A stretch of DNA of 64,000 bases from Punctularia strigosozonata HHB-11173 SS5 (lineage: Eukaryota > Basidiomycota > Agaricomycetes > Corticiales > Punctulariaceae): assembly GCF_000264995.1 (NCBI RefSeq), contig NW_006767445.1:380084-444083 (forward strand), given 5' to 3'. The translations under genes and the position numbers were made by a program. The notes under the pieces are model-generated. The model saw only the letters and a program-made list of their open reading frames with translations. It searched no databases and was not told the origin of the DNA. Below, piece by piece: positions 61,872 through 64,000 of this stretch (positions within the stretch are counted from its first letter, which is position 1; each line of letters starts with the position of its first letter).

Positions 61872-63680
61872 ATGTATTCGATTCCGGACGACCCGTGGGC
61901 GGGAATACAACCTATCTTCAACATACTAGATTTCAGCGATGTTCTGCCGCCGTTCGACCCTCAGCCGCTGTCCGACCCTCAGCCGCCGTCCAACCCTCAG
62001 CCGCCGTCCGACCCTCAGCCGCCGTCCGACCCGGGCTTGCCATTCGACTCTCATGCGGGTTTCTTGAACGCGATGCGGATCGTGGTGCGCATGGCGTTCC
62101 TAGGGCCACGCGAGCTGCTCGTGCTAAGCCATGTCAATAAGTGAGTTTTCGAAGCTGCACTAGTCAAGATGTCGCTCTGACTATCTCGTCGCCTCTAGGA
62201 ACCTGCGCGAGCTCTGTACAGACGACCGCCTCTATGAGAAATGGTTTCTTGTGTGTGTTCCGTCCCTGTCAGATGGGTACTCCGCCGAACTGATCACGAT
62301 CGGCTTCAGCTGCTGATGGACGGCCAGCTGAAGATCGAACTTCAGCGGGCACAAGTATCCTCGCTCTCGTATACGAAGCGGTGCGTCAATTGGATTTCGT
62401 TGAACGTGTCAGTGACCGGCCATTTGCAAGGCATTTCGTGCATCTCGCGATGAAGCTGCATTGCATCGAGTGCAAGGACGCGTACTCCGGACATGTCTAC
62501 GTGCTGTCGATGCGGGTGCGTGCTGCGCGCCATGTAGGCATCTGCTATTAACACGTTGCGTTCGTGATCTAGCGCATCTGCTTGAAGTGTCTCGTCGCCC
62601 TAGATCGCTACACGTGCATTACGTCGTCAAAAGCAAACAGGTGAGCGATTCCCATGTCGCCTGCAAGAGCTTGTTATGCCGACTTGCATTCATCCAGGAA
62701 GTATACGCTCTCCGAGAAGAACCTCAGCGAGTCGACCGTGGTCATCTTGTACGCCTCTCCTCCATTGTGCTCGTTCACCGGCGTCTAAGGCTTAGCTTAG
62801 CACCGCGGGTCAGGCTCGAAACGCAGCCAAGATCCTTTGCGAGGAAGTGGTCCGGGAGAAGTATGAATTAGCTCATTGTCTGTCCGAGCCTGGCTGACGC
62901 CATCCACAGGGCTAAGGAAAAATATAGCCTGTCTGACCGCGGACTGGAGGTGATGCTAGTAACGAAGGCGAAGCGCCAGCAAGACGACTACGAGCAGCGC
63001 CTAGCCGACTACGAGGCAGCCCGCGAGGCACACGACGCCCTCATCCGCGAAGGTCGTGAAGAGGAGGCCGCGAAGTTCATGAGCCGCATCGGTGCAGACC
63101 CGCCGAAGCTGCGCGTCGTGAAAGGAAATCCGGACGACCTCACCCATCGCATGTCCGCTACGCTGCCTGTCGGGTGAGTCTAACGTTCACGTGTTGCACC
63201 CTGGGTAACAGCGGATTGACGCATCCCACGCCCTCATGAAGGTGGTTGCGCGTCGATGCGGACGGCAATGTCTTCCACGACAAAGTGCGGACCTGCGCGA
63301 TCTGCAAGCTGATCAAGGACTTCGAACACGAGGCGCGCAAACCCACGGCCTCCCCGGTTGCCTCCAGCAGTCGCCAGGCCTCCCAGGCGGAGCCGGCCGA
63401 TACCATCCTCTCCTGGGTGAAAGACGTCTTCCCGGCCTCGGACTATAACGAGCACGTCCGGAAGGACCACGTCGCCCCGCTCAGCGGGGAGTGCCAGCCG
63501 TGGTGCGCAAGCTTCTTCATGGAGGAGAGAATCTCCCGCCCGCTGGTCGCGATTCAGCCAGGCGCGCCCAGCCTGGAGGTAGGGGATAAGGCCGGCGCGG
63601 TGGAGTGGATCGGCGGTGACTGCCAGCTCTGCATGAACCGCAGTGCTATGCGGCGCTTGGGCCTCGTTCATCCTCTTTGA
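61872..63680 (+). CDS. Divergent F-box-like protein with zinc-binding cysteine pairs
   Basis: Multi-exon gene starting MYSIPDDPWAGIQPIFNILD. A run of near-identical pentapeptides (DPQPL, DPQPP, NPQPP, DPQPP, DPGLP) at residues about 36-60 precedes LGPRELLVLSHVNKNLRELC, which matches the second half of an F-box. Later exons give HCIECKDAYSG with ICLKCLVALDR (two Cys pairs), a coiled-coil-like RQQDDYEQRLADYEAAREAH, and a last exon with TCAICKLIKDFEHEARKP, HVRKDHVAPL and GDCQLCM, a second Cys/His set. This resembles Agaricomycete F-box proteins with a C-x2-C zinc-binding tail. Internal exon limits around 62350-62880 are uncertain. Confidence 0.6.
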
Positions 63681-63863
63681 GGCGGCGTTGGTATCAAGAC
63701 CGGCATGGAGAGCGACGTTCCTGTACTACCTCGGCGCTAACGCCAGCCTCACACTAGCTACAACATGTTATGTAAACCCTTTCATGTCCGTTCCTGTGAA
63801 GCAACTATGAAGCGTCCTCAACCACTGCTAGTCATCCGTTAGACTTCGATTGCCGACGGCCAC

Positions 63864-63916
63864 GTAGGTAGGTAGGTAGGTAGGTATATTTCCGGCGCGG
63901 TCCCAATAGCGGAACA
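63864..63916 (-). repeat. (GTAG)n-flanked short dispersed repeat, copy 3
   Basis: Five GTAG units, TATATTTCCGGCGCGGTC, CCAATAGCGGAACA. Same orientation and sequence as copy 2; flanks unrelated. Confidence 0.75.
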
Positions 63917-64000
63917 ACCGGTTGCCGCACCGCACGTCAATACGCACGGCTTGGCGCACACAGTGCATCCACGGCCCCCGTGAGCTGCTATACACGCTAT

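Noticed and set aside
52659-63916. Telomere-like or CRISPR-like interpretation of the (GTAG)n tracts
   Set aside because: Only four to five units, internal position, no regular spacers; fungal telomeres are TTAGGG.

Overview
The window is nuclear DNA of a filamentous basidiomycete, most likely an Agaricomycete (polypore-type is my inference from family content). The reasons are many short introns of about 44-70 bp with GT-AG ends and CTNAC-like branch sites, a Zn2Cys6 regulator, Chk1, RPP30 and a P4 flippase with fungal architecture, a large family of F-box/LRR-like proteins, and Ngaro-type tyrosine-recombinase retroelements.

Layout. 0-7.5 kb: the 5' end of a Copia retroelement running off the left edge; an F-box gene; an 819 bp element with 64 bp perfect terminal inverted repeats; a second F-box gene; a protein tyrosine phosphatase. 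7.5-14.1 kb: a Ngaro-like retroelement on the minus strand with the full A1-ORFs-B1-A2-B2 split direct repeat layout and an opposite-strand small ORF with its own promoter-like signals. 14.8-22 kb: a decayed acetyltransferase-like fragment, an unknown four-exon gene, a PEBP gene and two F-box-family genes, one a close paralogue of the copy at 3.4 kb. 22-31 kb: a secreted type-B carboxylesterase with 17 predicted exons including one of 4 nt, the checkpoint kinase Chk1, and a Zn2Cys6 transcription factor. 31.6-37 kb: two more F-box/LRR-like genes around about 3 kb of unassigned sequence. 37.4-45.2 kb: a secreted SMP-30/lactonase-type enzyme and a P4-ATPase. 46.7-51.5 kb: a tandem pair of unknown related genes and a seven-helix membrane protein. 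52-54.5 kb: gene-poor, with a duplicated 235 bp block and a short (GTAG)n-tailed repeat seen again at the right edge. 55-63.7 kb: two mitochondrial-type HMG-box paralogues flanking RNase P subunit RPP30 and an F-box gene, then a divergent F-box-like zinc-binding protein.

There is no operon logic and no secondary-metabolite or defence cluster. Housekeeping genes (Chk1, RPP30, P4-ATPase, mtHMG) alternate with a lineage-expanded F-box family (eight members in 64 kb) and with mobile elements. Exon joins were read by eye from splice signals, open frame and agreement between paralogues; no transcript evidence was available.
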